From contig JAHEXI010000008.1 of the NCBI GenBank assembly GCA_023252195.1, forward strand, positions 61,679 through 96,979: a DNA stretch of 35,301 nt, given 5' to 3'. Numbering within the stretch: the first letter of the stretch is position 1; each line of letters opens with the position of its first letter. Positions 25,420 to 34,336 of this stretch are shown piece by piece. The notes under the pieces were generated by a model. That model saw nothing but the letters and a program-made list of their open reading frames with translations, ran no database searches and had not been told where the DNA came from. A program made the position numbers and the translations under genes. The stretch is from Pseudonocardiales bacterium (GTDB taxonomy: Bacteria > Actinomycetota > Actinomycetes > Mycobacteriales > Pseudonocardiaceae).

Positions 25420-26105
25420 GACACGGGGATGGCACCTTCGGCGATGGCGCCGCTGGTGAGGAGCCCAGAGTCGTGGTGCGAGACAAGCGGAGGATCGATC
25501 CGGTGACGGGTAAGGTTCGGGTCCCACCGGCGGGCGAGCAGCCCGCCGGTGGCGGTGTTCACGTTGATGAGGTCGACCCCGGCGCGGTGGGAGCAGTTGC
25601 GAGCACCGCCGAACTCGATGCATTGCAGGCCCAGCTCGACGAGCGGACCGGTGACTTGCAGCGGATCTCCGCTGAGTACAGCAACTACCGCCGACGCGTC
25701 GAGCGTGACCGCCAACTCGTGATCGATGTCGCCAAGGCGCAGGTGACCAGTCAGCTACTCACCGTGCTCGACGACATCGAGCGGGCGCAGGAACACGGTG
25801 ACCTGTCCGGGGCGTTCAAGGTCGTTGCGGACAAGTTGGTGGCGGCACTGCAGGCGCAGGGCTTGGAACCGTTCGGAGTGGTCGGGGAGGGATTCGACCC
25901 GGCGGTGCACGAAGCCGTGCAACACGACACCGCTGCGGACGTCTCCGAGCCGACTGTTACCGCCGTGCTGCGCCCCGGCTACCGCTTCGGGGAGCGAGTG
26001 CTGCGCCCAGCGATGGTGGCGGTGACCGACGCGGAGGCAGCCGTGGTGATGTTCCCGGACACCGAGGCATCGCCCGGTCCAGATGAACAACTGCAGGACG
26101 ATTGA
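25416..26105 (+). CDS. grpE: Nucleotide exchange factor GrpE
   Basis: This 229-residue protein starts at GTG 25416 within the dnaK stop (GTGA). An extended, charged N-terminal 65 residues (including [17 protein letters not shown], typical of actinobacterial GrpE) lead into a coiled-coil dimerisation helix (about 65-105, [17 protein letters not shown]). The conserved [24 protein letters not shown] and a C-terminal beta domain ([20 protein letters not shown]) follow. It releases ADP from DnaK and may act as a thermosensor. It is translationally coupled to dnaK. Confidence 0.97.
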
Positions 26106-26130
26106 ACAGTGATGAGGGAGGAGGTGTCCG

Positions 26131-27330
26131 GTGAGCGCCCGGGAATGGATTGAGAAGGATTTCTACGCGGAGCTGGGTGTCTCCTCCACCGCGTCCGCCG
26201 ACGAGATCAAACGCGCCTACCGCAAGCTGGCCCGGGAGTTGCATCCGGACGCCAACCCCGGTGACGCGAAGGCCGAGGCGCGCTTCAAGTCGATGTCCGA
26301 GGCCTACGGTGTGCTGTCGGACCCGGAGAAACGCAAGCAGTACGACGAGGCCCGCAGCCTGTTCAACGGGGGCTTCCGACCCGGCGGTGGTTTCGGGGGC
26401 GGTGGGCCGGGCCCTGGCGGGTTCGATCTCGGTGATCTGTTCGGGGCTCAGGGCGGTCGCGGCGGTGACCCGGGCGGTCTCGGCGATCTGCTGGGCGGGT
26501 TGTTCGCCAACCGCGCCGGTACGCCGGGTGCCGGGGCCAGCCGCCCACGGCGCGGTACCGACGTCGAGACTGAGCTGCGGATCGACTTCACCGAGGCGAT
26601 CCGCGGCGCCACCGTGCCGCTGCGGATCGCCAGTCCGGCCAGCTGCGGCAGTTGCGGCGGCTCTGGGGCTCGGGCCGGTACCGTCCCCCGGGTCTGCCCG
26701 GTCTGCGGCGGCACCGGGCTGGTGACCCGCAGCCAGGGCGCGTTCGCGCTGTCTGAGCCGTGCCGGGACTGCCGCGGTACGGGCCGGATCATCGAGGACC
26801 CGTGCACCGAGTGCGGCGGTCGGGGAGTGTCCAACCGGTCCCGCAGCCTCACCATGCGGATCCCCGCCGGGGTCGCGGACGGTCAGCGCATCCGGCTGGC
26901 CGGTCAGGGTGAGCCGGGGATGCGTGGCGCGCCCGCCGGTGATTTGTTCGTGCTGGTGCATGTCACCCCGCATCCAGTGTTCGGGCGCGCCGGTGATGAC
27001 CTCACCGTGACGGTGCCGGTGTCGTTCCCCGAACTGGTGATGGGCACCACGCTGACCGTGCCCACCATGGATGGCCCCGATTCCAGCGGCACCGTCAAGC
27101 TCAAGGTCCCGGCCGGCACCGCCAACGGTCGCACCCTACGGGTGCGTGGCAAGGGCATCGCTGGGCGGCACGGGCGCACCGGTGACCTGCTGGTGACCCT
27201 GCAGGTCGCGGTCCCCACCAAGCTGGACCGGGAAGCGAAGGCGGCGCTGGAGGCCTACGCGCAGGCCACCGCCGGCGAGAACCCGCGGGCGGAGCTGTTC
27301 ACCCGCGCGCAACCCGGAGCGGCGCGATGA
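26131..27330 (+). CDS. dnaJ: Chaperone DnaJ (type I Hsp40)
   Basis: The protein has 399 residues; GTG 26131 follows GGAGGAGG. The J domain carries the HPD motif at 38-40 (ELHPDANPGD) and stimulates the DnaK ATPase. A Gly/Phe-rich linker spans about 80-135. Four zinc-finger CxxC pairs lie at C172/C175, C189/C192, C211/C214 and C225/C228, followed by the C-terminal substrate-binding domains. It is full length for DnaJ1. The stop overlaps the hspR start (ATGA), so regulator output tracks operon expression. Confidence 0.97.
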   Translation: MSAREWIEKDFYAELGVSSTASADEIKRAYRKLARELHPDANPGDAKAEARFKSMSEAYGVLSDPEKRKQYDEARSLFNGGFRPGGGFGGGGPGPGGFDLGDLFGAQGGRGGDPGGLGDLLGGLFANRAGTPGAGASRPRRGTDVETELRIDFTEAIRGATVPLRIASPASCGSCGGSGARAGTVPRVCPVCGGTGLVTRSQGAFALSEPCRDCRGTGRIIEDPCTECGGRGVSNRSRSLTMRIPAGVADGQRIRLAGQGEPGMRGAPAGDLFVLVHVTPHPVFGRAGDDLTVTVPVSFPELVMGTTLTVPTMDGPDSSGTVKLKVPAGTANGRTLRVRGKGIAGRHGRTGDLLVTLQVAVPTKLDREAKAALEAYAQATAGENPRAELFTRAQPGAAR

Positions 27331-27776
27331 TCCCCCCGACGCCACCAGGTGCGGATCAGGACACCCCGGTCTTCGTGATCTCCGTCGCCGCTCAACTGGC
27401 TGGGTTGCACGCCCAAACCCTGCGCGGCTACGACCGGCTGGGACTGGTGTCCCCCGGCCGTAGTGCCGGGGGTGGGCGCCGCTATTCGGCGCGCGACATC
27501 GCAAGGCTGCAAGAGGTACAGCGGCTGTCCCAGCATCACGGCGTCAATCTGGCCGGGATCAAACGGATCATCGACTTGGAGAACCAAGTCGACGCGCTGC
27601 GCTCCCGGCTGGCCGAGATGGCCGCTGAGCTGGAGCAGGCGCGCGCTGAGCTGGCCCAAGCACAGGCGCTCGCCCAGCAGGCCGCGGCAAACGTGCATGC
27701 CTCCTACCGTCGCGACCTGGTCCCGCTGCCCCCCGGCACCGAAACAGCCCTGGTGATCTGGCGGCCCCGCAGGTAA
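27327..27776 (+). CDS. hspR: Heat-shock repressor HspR (MerR family)
   Basis: The protein has 149 residues. A MerR-type winged helix opens it (VISVAAQLAGLHAQTLRGYDRLGLVSPGRSAGGGRRYSARDIARLQEVQRL, about 17-68), followed by a long coiled coil (about 88-125) and the conserved C-terminal RRDLVPLPPGTETALVIWRPRR tail. HspR binds HAIR repeats and represses dnaK and clpB; DnaK is its co-repressor, which closes the feedback loop. ATG 27327 overlaps the dnaJ stop. HAIR boxes are present before dnaK and before clpB in this window. Confidence 0.97.
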   Translation: MIPPTPPGADQDTPVFVISVAAQLAGLHAQTLRGYDRLGLVSPGRSAGGGRRYSARDIARLQEVQRLSQHHGVNLAGIKRIIDLENQVDALRSRLAEMAAELEQARAELAQAQALAQQAAANVHASYRRDLVPLPPGTETALVIWRPRR

Positions 27777-27794
27777 GCCCTTGAAAGCGCCCGA

Positions 27795-28973
27795 TTAGTC
27801 CAGGGTGAACGGGTCGTAGGTGATCCGGTCGAGCGCGGTGCCGGCGACCAGCATCCGCGAGACGGTGGCCCTGATCATCGCCGGAGAGCCGCAGACCAGC
27901 ACGTCGCGGTCCGGCCAGGCGCCGAAGCGGGTGACCACATCGGCGAGTGTGCCGTGCTCCATCCCCACCATTCTCGGGTACGACTCCACCACCGGGATCA
28001 CCTTCAGCCACGGATTTGTGGTGGCCAGCGCGGTGAGTGTGTCCAGGTCGTGGAGATCGGCGCGGGTCCGGCCGCCGACGAACATCGTCACCTCGGGATT
28101 GTCTCCCCACCGGCTGAGTTCCTCGAGGATCGCGCGCATGGGCGCCGTCCCGGTGCCGCCGGCGACCATCACGACGTCCCGGTCGGATCCCCGGTCCACC
28201 GTCAGCAGACCCATCGGAGCGCCGATCCGCCAGGTGTCACCGACCTGGGTGTGGCCGACGATCGAACGGCTGACCGAGCCACCCGGTACCGCGCGAACGT
28301 GGAACTCGATCGACCCGTCCGGGCGGGGAGCGTTCGCCGGAGACAGGTAACGCCACAGCCGGGGGCGCTGCGGCACCTCGACGCCGACGTACTGCCCAGG
28401 CCGGTACGGCACCGGCCGGTCGGGAGTGACCCGAACGACAGCCAGGTCCCAGGTCAGCCGGTGGTGATCGACGACCCGCGCGGTCCACCAGGCGGGACCG
28501 GGCTCCGCCTCGGCTGCCTCCTGCATCGTCTTGGCGATCAGGCCATAGGCGTCGCTCCACGCCTTCTCCACCTGCGGGGTCCACGCGGCACCCGCGTACT
28601 GCTTCAGCGAGGTCACCAGCGCTGTCCCCATCGCGTCATAGTGCTGACCGAGCACCCCGAACTTACGGTGGTCGCGGCCCAGTTGGTGCAGGAACGGCAC
28701 CAGTTCGTCGGGGCGGTCGAAGTTCTGCACGATGTGCACTAGAGCGCGCCAGAACCGGCTGCGCTGCACCTCCATATTCGCCGCGAACAGCTCCCGGGTA
28801 GCCGGAGCGATCGCGAACAACATCGCATAGAAGAACCGGGTGGCCTCCTCGGCACGCGGCGCAACCTCCGCATAGCTCTCGCGGAGCAGACGCACCATGA
28901 TCGCGGCCGTACCCGTGCGGTGCGGCTGGCGGTCGGGTGGCGGAATGGAGCTCCGCACAGCATCGGCTGTCAT
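27795..28973 (-). CDS. Flavohaemoglobin-like protein (globin + FAD/NAD reductase)
   Basis: This 392-residue protein has an N-terminal globin domain (about 24-155) with the proximal-histidine segment at H102 (GRDHRKFGVLGQHYDAMG). The FAD domain carries YRPGQYVGVEVP and RYLSPANAPR, and the NAD domain has VMVAGGTGTAPMRAILEEL, MFVGGRTRADLHDLD and VLVCGSPAMI. The FAD motif RYLS differs from the canonical RxYS of Hmp and resembles the second class of actinobacterial flavohaemoglobins. NO dioxygenase activity is therefore likely but not certain. It is convergent with hspR (18 bp apart) and divergent from clpB. Two inverted repeats lie upstream. Confidence 0.88.
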   Translation of the reverse strand: MTADAVRSSIPPPDRQPHRTGTAAIMVRLLRESYAEVAPRAEEATRFFYAMLFAIAPATRELFAANMEVQRSRFWRALVHIVQNFDRPDELVPFLHQLGRDHRKFGVLGQHYDAMGTALVTSLKQYAGAAWTPQVEKAWSDAYGLIAKTMQEAAEAEPGPAWWTARVVDHHRLTWDLAVVRVTPDRPVPYRPGQYVGVEVPQRPRLWRYLSPANAPRPDGSIEFHVRAVPGGSVSRSIVGHTQVGDTWRIGAPMGLLTVDRGSDRDVVMVAGGTGTAPMRAILEELSRWGDNPEVTMFVGGRTRADLHDLDTLTALATTNPWLKVIPVVESYPRMVGMEHGTLADVVTRFGAWPDRDVLVCGSPAMIRATVSRMLVAGTALDRITYDPFTLD

Positions 28974-29040
28974 GGTCCGGGAGCGTCTTCTCCAGGGTCG
29001 ATGGCGAGCAGTGGACCCGTCGGGCGATGCGAACTTCCTG

Positions 29041-29056
29041 AGGGTTCCGGAACCCT
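29041..29056. promoter_or_regulatory. 16-bp perfect palindrome
   Basis: AGGGTTCCGGAACCCT is fully symmetric and lies 68 bp upstream of the flavohaemoglobin start. It could be an operator or, as RNA, a hairpin in its leader. I do not recognise the regulator. Confidence 0.55.
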
Positions 29057-29096
29057 ACCGTCATCCGCCACGACCTTCTTCGATCGCTCCTTCGAG

Positions 29097-29126
29097 TGTA
29101 GATCAGTGACTTTGGGTTGATCTACA
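29097..29126. promoter_or_regulatory. TGTAGATCA-N12-TGATCTACA inverted repeat
   Basis: The 9-bp arms are perfect (29097-29105 and 29118-29126) with a 12-bp spacer, so the half-sites are two turns apart on one face. It lies between the divergent flavohaemoglobin and clpB genes and is a likely operator for an unidentified, perhaps NO- or redox-responsive, regulator. Confidence 0.6.
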
Positions 29127-29195
29127 GCCTTCAGTAAAGCCAAAAGGGGAGGTCGTGAACGAAGGTAAACCCGCGGCAATTTACCGTGCGCGGTA

Positions 29196-29216
29196 CTTGA
29201 GCGGAACAGACTCAAC
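29196..29216. promoter_or_regulatory. HAIR element of clpB
   Basis: CTTGAGC-N7-ACTCAAC matches the HspR operator at 12 of 14 positions and is 61 bp upstream of the clpB ATG. It ties clpB to HspR control together with the dnaK operon. Confidence 0.85.
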
Positions 29217-29277
29217 TTTCCTCGCGTTTAACGCAGCAGAGGATGCAAGACGTCAGTGCGGAGGGAACGCTTCGACA

Positions 29278-31872
29278 ATGGACTCCTTCAACCCCACGAC
29301 CAAGACGCAGGCCGCGATCTCCTCGGCGGTGCAGGCCGCGTCGATGGCCGGCAATCCCGACGTGACATCGGCGCACTTGCTCGGGGCGCTGCTGGCGCAA
29401 GGCGACGGCATCGCGGCGCCGCTGCTGGCTGCGGTGGGTGCAGACGCCGCCGCGGTGCGAGCGGAGCTGGAAGTCATCACCCAGCGGCTGCCCTCGGCAA
29501 CGGGTTCCACTGTGGCCGCTCCGCTGTTCGACCGCCAAGCACTCAAGGCGCTCACTGATGCGCAGAATCTGGCGACCGAGATGGGGGACTCCTACGTCTC
29601 CACCGAGCATCTGCTGGTGGGGCTCGCGGCGCAAGGTGGTGCGGTCGGGCAGCTGCTCAGCAGGCACGGCGCCACTCCGGACGCGTTGCGCGAAGCGTTC
29701 CAGGCTGTCCGAGGCTCAGCGCGGGTGGCCAGCCAGGACCCGGAAGACACCTACCAGGCGCTGGCCAAGTACGGCCTGGACCTCACCGAGCGCGCCCGCT
29801 CCGGCGAGCTGGATCCGGTGATCGGCCGCGACGCCGAGATCCGCCGGGTCGTGCAGGTGCTGTCCCGGCGCACCAAGAACAACCCGGTGCTGATCGGCGA
29901 ACCCGGCGTCGGCAAGACCGCCATCGTCGAGGGCCTCGCCCAGCGCATCGTCGCTGGTGACGTGCCCGAATCGTTGCGCGACAAGCGGGTCGTGGCGCTG
30001 GACCTCAGCTCGATGGTGGCCGGCGCGAAGTACCGCGGCGAGTTCGAGGAGCGCCTCAAGGCGGTCCTGAAGGAGATCACCGACTCGGCCGGACAGATCA
30101 TCACGTTCATCGACGAGCTGCACACCATCGTCGGCGCCGGAGCCACCGGGGAGTCCGCGATGGACGCCGGAAACATGATCAAACCGATGCTGGCCCGCGG
30201 TGAGCTGCGGATGGTCGGTGCGACCACCCTGGACGAGTACCGCAAGCACATCGAGCGCGACGCCGCGCTGGAACGTCGCTTCCAGCAGGTGCTGGTCGTA
30301 GAACCGACTGTCGAGGACACCATCGGCATCCTGCGGGGCCTCAAGGAACGCTACGAGGTCCACCACGGCGTGCGGATCACCGACGCCGCACTGGTCGCTG
30401 CGGCGACCATGTCCGACCGCTACATCACCGCCCGGTTCCTGCCAGACAAGGCGATCGACCTGGTCGACGAGGCCGCCTCCCGGCTGCGCATGGAGATCGA
30501 CTCTCGGCCGGTGGAGATCGACGAGGTGGAGCGCGCGGTGCGCCGGCTGGAGATCGAGGAGATGGCGCTGGCCAAGGAGTCCGATCCGGCTTCGGTGCAG
30601 CGGCTGGCCACATTGCGGGCCGAGCTGGCCGACCGCCGGGAGACCCTCGCCGAGCTGAGCACCCGCTGGCAGAACGAGAAGACCGCCATCGAGGCCACCC
30701 GGGAGCTCAAAGAGCAGCTGGAGCAGCTGCGCGGCGAGTCCGAGCGCGCTGAGCGCGACGGCGACCTCGGCCTGGCCGCGGAGCTGCGCTACGGCAAGAT
30801 CCCTGGCCTGGAGAAGCAGCTCGCCGAGGCGACCGCGTCCGCGCGCGACCCGCAGGTGATGCTCAAGGAGGAAGTCGGCCCCGACGATGTCGCCGACGTC
30901 GTGTCCGCGTGGACCGGGATCCCCGCGGGGCGGCTGCTGGAGGGCGAGACCGCCAAGCTCCTGCGGATGGAAGACGCCCTGAGCCGCCGGGTGGTCGGCC
31001 AGCCCGAGGCGGTGCGCGCGGTGTCGGATGCGGTCCGAAGGGCCCGCGCCGGCGTTGCCGATCCGGACCGTCCGACGGGGTCGTTCATGTTCCTCGGGCC
31101 CACCGGCGTCGGTAAGACCGAGCTGGCCAAGACGCTCGCGGAGTTCCTGTTCGACGACGAGCGCGCCATGGTGCGCATCGATATGAGCGAGTACTCCGAG
31201 AAGCACTCGGTAGCTCGGTTGGTCGGTGCCCCGCCTGGATACGTCGGCTACGACCAGGGCGGCCAGCTCACTGAGGCGGTGCGCCGGCGGCCCTACAGCG
31301 TGGTGCTGCTCGACGAGGTGGAAAAGGCCCACTCCGACGTCTTCGACGTGCTGCTGCAGGTCCTCGACGACGGGCGGTTGACCGACGGGCAGGGGCGCAC
31401 CGTGGATTTCCGCAACACCATCCTGGTGCTCACCTCCAACCTAGGCTCGGCTGCCCTGGCTGATCCCACGCTGGATGAGTGGCAGCGCACCGATGCCGTG
31501 CTCGGTGTGGTGCGCCGGCACTTCAAGCCCGAGTTCCTCAACCGGCTCGACGACCTGGTGGTGTTCCACTCACTGTCCACTGAGGAGCTCACGGCCATCG
31601 TGGACATCCAGATCGGGCAGCTGGCGCGCCGGTTGGCCGCGCGCCGGCTGGTGCTGGAGGTCAGCGACGCGGCCAAGGAGTGGCTGGCGATGGGCGGCTT
31701 CGACCCGCTCTACGGCGCGCGCCCGCTGCGCCGGCTGGTGCAGTCCGCGATCGGCGACCAGCTCGCCCGCGCCCTGCTGGCCGGTGAGATCACCGACGGC
31801 GACACCGTCCGCGTCGACCTGGACTACAGCGGCGCCGGCGGCACCGGCGCCCTCACCGTCACCCGTGCCTAA
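29278..31872 (+). CDS. clpB: Disaggregase ClpB (Hsp100)
   Basis: This 864-residue protein starts at ATG 29278 ([14 protein letters not shown], the normal actinobacterial N-terminus; GGAGGG 12 bases upstream). Residues 1-150 are the double Clp N domain. AAA-1 has Walker A GEPGVGKT at 207-214. The coiled-coil M-domain (about 400-530) is the docking site for DnaK, and AAA-2 has Walker A GPTGVGKT at 607-614. ClpB hexamers thread aggregated proteins and hand them to DnaK-DnaJ-GrpE encoded nearby. A HAIR box lies upstream. The gene is intact and ends before a large composite hairpin. Confidence 0.98.
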   Translation: MDSFNPTTKTQAAISSAVQAASMAGNPDVTSAHLLGALLAQGDGIAAPLLAAVGADAAAVRAELEVITQRLPSATGSTVAAPLFDRQALKALTDAQNLATEMGDSYVSTEHLLVGLAAQGGAVGQLLSRHGATPDALREAFQAVRGSARVASQDPEDTYQALAKYGLDLTERARSGELDPVIGRDAEIRRVVQVLSRRTKNNPVLIGEPGVGKTAIVEGLAQRIVAGDVPESLRDKRVVALDLSSMVAGAKYRGEFEERLKAVLKEITDSAGQIITFIDELHTIVGAGATGESAMDAGNMIKPMLARGELRMVGATTLDEYRKHIERDAALERRFQQVLVVEPTVEDTIGILRGLKERYEVHHGVRITDAALVAAATMSDRYITARFLPDKAIDLVDEAASRLRMEIDSRPVEIDEVERAVRRLEIEEMALAKESDPASVQRLATLRAELADRRETLAELSTRWQNEKTAIEATRELKEQLEQLRGESERAERDGDLGLAAELRYGKIPGLEKQLAEATASARDPQVMLKEEVGPDDVADVVSAWTGIPAGRLLEGETAKLLRMEDALSRRVVGQPEAVRAVSDAVRRARAGVADPDRPTGSFMFLGPTGVGKTELAKTLAEFLFDDERAMVRIDMSEYSEKHSVARLVGAPPGYVGYDQGGQLTEAVRRRPYSVVLLDEVEKAHSDVFDVLLQVLDDGRLTDGQGRTVDFRNTILVLTSNLGSAALADPTLDEWQRTDAVLGVVRRHFKPEFLNRLDDLVVFHSLSTEELTAIVDIQIGQLARRLAARRLVLEVSDAAKEWLAMGGFDPLYGARPLRRLVQSAIGDQLARALLAGEITDGDTVRVDLDYSGAGGTGALTVTRA

Positions 31873-31894
31873 CGCCTGCCCGCGTCGGCGCTGT

Positions 31895-31957
31895 CCGTGA
31901 ACTCGACGTCACCGACGTTTTTTGCTCTTGTTTACGTCGGTTTTGTCGAGTTCACGG
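31895..31957. terminator. Composite hairpin between clpB and the DUF397 gene
   Basis: The outer stem CCGTGAACTCGAC (31895-31907) pairs with its exact complement at 31945-31957. An inner stem ACCGACGT (31911-31918) pairs with ACGTCGGT (31934-31941). A T6 run follows the inner left arm. Lying between convergent genes, it is a likely bidirectional terminator. Confidence 0.75.
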
Positions 31958-31966
31958 CACTGGGCG

Positions 31967-32206
31967 TCAGGGGGTGAGGGTGGTGAGGAAGGCTTGCCAG
32001 GCGGGGGTGGGGATGGTTAGGGCGGGGCCGTCGGGGTTTTTGGAGTCGCGCACAAGGACTCGGTCCGGTGTGGGCGCGACCTGGACGCAGTTACCGTTTC
32101 CGCCGCTATAGCTGCTGGTGCGCCAGCCAACCTGGACGCAGTTACCGTTGCCGTAGCTGTAGCTGCTGGTGTGCCAGACAATGCTGCCCGGCTCACGCGC
32201 GGTCAT
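31967..32206 (-). CDS. DUF397 protein with duplicated core motif
   Basis: The protein has 79 residues; ATG 32206 has GAGAGG six bases upstream (ATG 32209 is the alternative). The DUF397 signature W-x-x-SSYS-x-GNGNCVQV occurs twice, at 11-26 and 28-43, encoded by a 51-bp tandem repeat. LVRDSKNPDGPALTIPTPAWQAFLTTL completes the domain. DUF397 proteins are small partners of Scr1-type DUF5753 HTH regulators in actinomycetes. Here the gene overlaps the 3' end of such a regulator by 14 bp, but that regulator is broken. Confidence 0.88.
   Translation of the reverse strand: MTAREPGSIVWHTSSYSYGNGNCVQVGWRTSSYSGGNGNCVQVAPTPDRVLVRDSKNPDGPALTIPTPAWQAFLTTLTP
32079..32180 (-). repeat. 51-bp tandem duplication in the DUF397 gene
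   Basis: Two 51-bp units start at 32079 and 32130, each encoding W-x-TSSYS-x-GNGNCVQV plus a linker. They differ at only a few bases, so the duplication is recent and in frame. Confidence 0.85.
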
Positions 32207-32992
32207 CATGATCCTCTCCATCCGCGTAGAGCTCGGTTGCCAGGGCGGCAATCAGCTCCCGTGATTGTCCCTCGCTCAGTGCAGTATCCGCCAGCGCCGC
32301 CAGAATGCGCCGGTAGGCCCGAATTTCCTCCGGCCGTTCCAGAAACAGGCTGGAGGTCTCACTTTCCAGATACGCCACCGGCTTGAACTCGGCGAACTCC
32401 ATCAGCCGGAACGCCCCGGTCATCGCCGCGTGCGCGCCGAGCACGATAGGCACCACCCGCACGGTCAGGTAGGAGCCACCTCCTCGGGCGGCACGTTGAC
32501 GTTACGGCTGATCACCGCGCGGGCGTACTCGCCGGTCTGCAACAGGCCGGGCACGAATATCGCCTCGAAGTCGCTGATGGTGAGCGCCTTGTTCTCGTGG
32601 TCGATCAGCGTGACGAGCTGTTTGGGCATCCGGGAGCCGTGCTGCTGGAACCAGCCCGGGGTGTCCTGATCCCGGCACAGCGCCAGCAGCCGGTCACGCT
32701 GCGGGCCCTTGACCCGGCACACCCCGAGAAACGCCGCGATGTCCACCTCACTGGCCTGGCGTTTCCCGGTCAGCAACATCGACACGAAACTCGGTGACCA
32801 GCTGAGCATCGCAGCGGCCTGCTTGCCGGTCAGCCCCGCGGCCTCCATGGCCTGGCGCAGGCCATGACCCAGTTCCCGGCTGCGGATCGTCGGCTCGCGA
32901 TGTGGGATGGTGACACCTCCCGGCGCATGATCATAGATGCCGTTGTCGCGAAATTCGGCCAACCATGCCGGATTCACCAGTGGTGAATACAT
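32193..32992 (-). pseudogene. Scr1-type HTH/DUF5753 regulator with out-of-frame internal deletion
   Basis: From ATG 32992 the sequence gives an XRE-like HTH (RELGHGLRQAMEAAGLTGKQAAAMLSWSPSFVSMLLTGKRQ) and the first half of DUF5753 (PGWFQQHG, FEAIFVPGLLQTGEYARAVI, VNVPPEEVA). It then hits a stop at 32465. The C-terminal half (SYLTVRVVPIVLGAHAAMTGAFRLMEFAEFKPVAYLESETSSLFLE) continues in another frame to 32193. About 60 codons usually lie between these two parts and are missing here, so this is a deletion plus frameshift rather than a one-base error. The regulator is probably inactive. It partners with the DUF397 gene downstream and is divergent from the small gene at 33069. Confidence 0.85.
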
Positions 32993-33010
32993 TGCATGAC
33001 CAATGGTGAA
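32972..33010. promoter_or_regulatory. Paired TTCACCA-N-TGGTGAA operators
   Basis: ATTCACCA-G-TGGTGAAT (32972-32988) is perfectly symmetric. An imperfect copy ATGACCA-A-TGGTGAA lies at 32996-33010, about two helical turns away. They cover the start of the broken regulator and sit 59-97 bp before the divergent gene, as expected for an autoregulatory operator. Confidence 0.7.
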
Positions 33011-33068
33011 CCGGTTACCTGATCGTCGGCGGGGTAGCGGACCTCGTCCGACCCCCGGGAGGTATCCG

Positions 33069-33389
33069 ATGAGCACACTGTCACCCGCGTCCGCCGACGC
33101 TTTCGGCCTGCTGCGGGAAGACCTCTACATCCATCTGGAAGAGGCTGACTGCCTGGCGACTCAGGACGGCGAGTGGTCCGACGACGACATGCAGACGGCG
33201 CGCGGGCTCATCAGCGATCTGGTGCTCGCCCTGCGCGGATTGCTGGCCGAGCATCGACTACAGCCCACTGGGAACTGCCAGATCTGTACGTTGGTATGGC
33301 CCTGCCCGGTGGTGACCACCATTCACGCCATCGTCAAGGACCCGGAACGCCAGTTCGTCGCAATCCTTCGGGCCAGGTCGGATGACTGA
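33069..33389 (+). CDS. Small CxxC...C protein divergent from the DUF5753 regulator
   Basis: This 106-residue protein starts at ATG 33069 with GGGAGG six bases upstream. Most of it is helical and acidic (LREDLYIHLEEADCLATQDGEWSDDDMQTARGLISDLVLALRGLLAEH). NCQICTLVWPCPVVTTIHAIVKDPERQFVAIL near the C-terminus is a conserved actinomycete motif with Cys pairs that may bind zinc. No function is known to me. It is often found beside Scr1/DUF397 genes, so it may be a target or partner of that regulator. Confidence 0.75.
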   Translation: MSTLSPASADAFGLLREDLYIHLEEADCLATQDGEWSDDDMQTARGLISDLVLALRGLLAEHRLQPTGNCQICTLVWPCPVVTTIHAIVKDPERQFVAILRARSDD

Positions 33390-33435
33390 TCGCCTGACTG
33401 ATTCCACAGCCACCGCCGGCGCGATAACCCCAGAG

Positions 33436-33499
33436 CTCCCGAACTCCACAGCAACGCTGTCCAGAGTCCGGCAAACAGCGCTGCTGTGGAGTTCGGGAG
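33436..33499. repeat. Composite long hairpin (18-bp outer, 6-bp inner stem)
   Basis: CTCCCGAACTCCACAGCA (33436-33453) pairs perfectly with 33482-33499; inside, CGCTGT (33455-33460) pairs with ACAGCG (33475-33480). It lies between two plus-strand genes and may terminate the first. It has the same two-tier design as the hairpin after clpB. Confidence 0.75.
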
Positions 33500-33575
33500 G
33501 CGCAGAGCGCTGAAGTCCTAGCGGTGGCGGCGTGTTCGCACTGGGATGCGTGCGGCGCGGGGTTAGGGTCGGGCG

Positions 33576-34262
33576 GTGTCGGTGTGGGTGTGGTTTGTGA
33601 TCGCTGGGCTGGCGGCTGCCGGTGGTGGCGCGCTGCTCGCGGTCGATGGTGGGCGGCATAGCGCGCACCAGCGGGAGCGGCGTCGCTGGGCGTCGCTGCG
33701 GGGATGGCGGTTCGTCCTGTCCGACCCGGTGGTGGCCGATCGCTGGCGCCACGGTGTGATGGCTCGGGGCGGCGCGGGGCTGGCCAAGGACCTTGTGATC
33801 GGCAGCCTGTTCACCCCGCTGGGTCGTCGCGCGGTACAGATTTTCGACCACGAGCAGGGCGGCCAGGTGTCCAGCGTGGTCGTCGCGGTGCAGCGACGAA
33901 TCCATACCGTTGGCCTGGTCGCCGAGCTGTGGATGCCCGACCAGCCGCTACCGCAGGATCCCGGCCTGAGCAGGCTGGGGCCGGTGGGCGACCGGGTAGC
34001 GCTGGTCAACGAGCCGGACCGGGCCGGCCCACTGACGTCAGCCGAATTCGTTCTCGCCGTCAAGGCGCTGGGCGGCGACATTTCCGTCGCCTGGATAGAA
34101 CAGGACTGGGTGTTGGCCGCGGCGCCGTCCAGTGCCACACCATCGCGGTTGGAGCGGGTGCTGCGCGTCCTGGACGAGATCGCTGATTTGCTCGATGCCG
34201 CCGACCTCGACAACGCCGCTGAGCCCGCAGAGCTCGCCGATTTCTACCGTCCGAGCCAATAG
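33576..34262 (+). CDS. Membrane-anchored hypothetical protein
   Basis: This 228-residue protein starts at GTG 33576. An N-terminal membrane anchor (about 3-23, VWVWFVIAGLAAAGGGALLAV) is followed by a basic stop-transfer (HQRERRRWASLRGWRF) and a soluble, mainly beta domain. The soluble part carries FDHEQGGQVSSVVVAVQRRIHTVGLVAELW and a helical C-terminus (RLERVLRVLDEIADLLDAADL). It resembles uncharacterised actinobacterial membrane-anchored proteins with a DUF3137-like beta domain, but I am not certain of the family. Coding capacity and composition are good. It precedes the DUF418 gene in the same direction, 74 bp apart. Confidence 0.7.
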   Translation: MSVWVWFVIAGLAAAGGGALLAVDGGRHSAHQRERRRWASLRGWRFVLSDPVVADRWRHGVMARGGAGLAKDLVIGSLFTPLGRRAVQIFDHEQGGQVSSVVVAVQRRIHTVGLVAELWMPDQPLPQDPGLSRLGPVGDRVALVNEPDRAGPLTSAEFVLAVKALGGDISVAWIEQDWVLAAAPSSATPSRLERVLRVLDEIADLLDAADLDNAAEPAELADFYRPSQ

Positions 34263-34336
34263 TCGGTTGGCTGATTGGTGGTAACGCCGGGACGAAGTTA
34301 GCCGATCTTCCCCGTACAGCGCTTGAGGGGACGATC

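Larger units (their letters stand above)
28974..29277. other. Divergent regulatory region between flavohaemoglobin and clpB genes
   Basis: No gene is present in this 304-bp stretch. It holds two inverted repeats nearer the flavohaemoglobin gene and a HAIR box nearer clpB, all listed separately. A frame from 29155 joins clpB in phase but is not used, because the ClpB N-terminus clearly begins at 29278. Confidence 0.8.

Noticed and set aside
29155-29277. N-terminal extension of ClpB from GTG 29155
   Set aside because: The extension has no homology-like sequence, covers the HAIR operator, and the standard ClpB N-terminus starts at 29278.
29716-31332. 538-codon minus-strand open frame
   Set aside because: It is antisense to clpB, His/Gln/Arg-rich with no domain; a codon-bias shadow.
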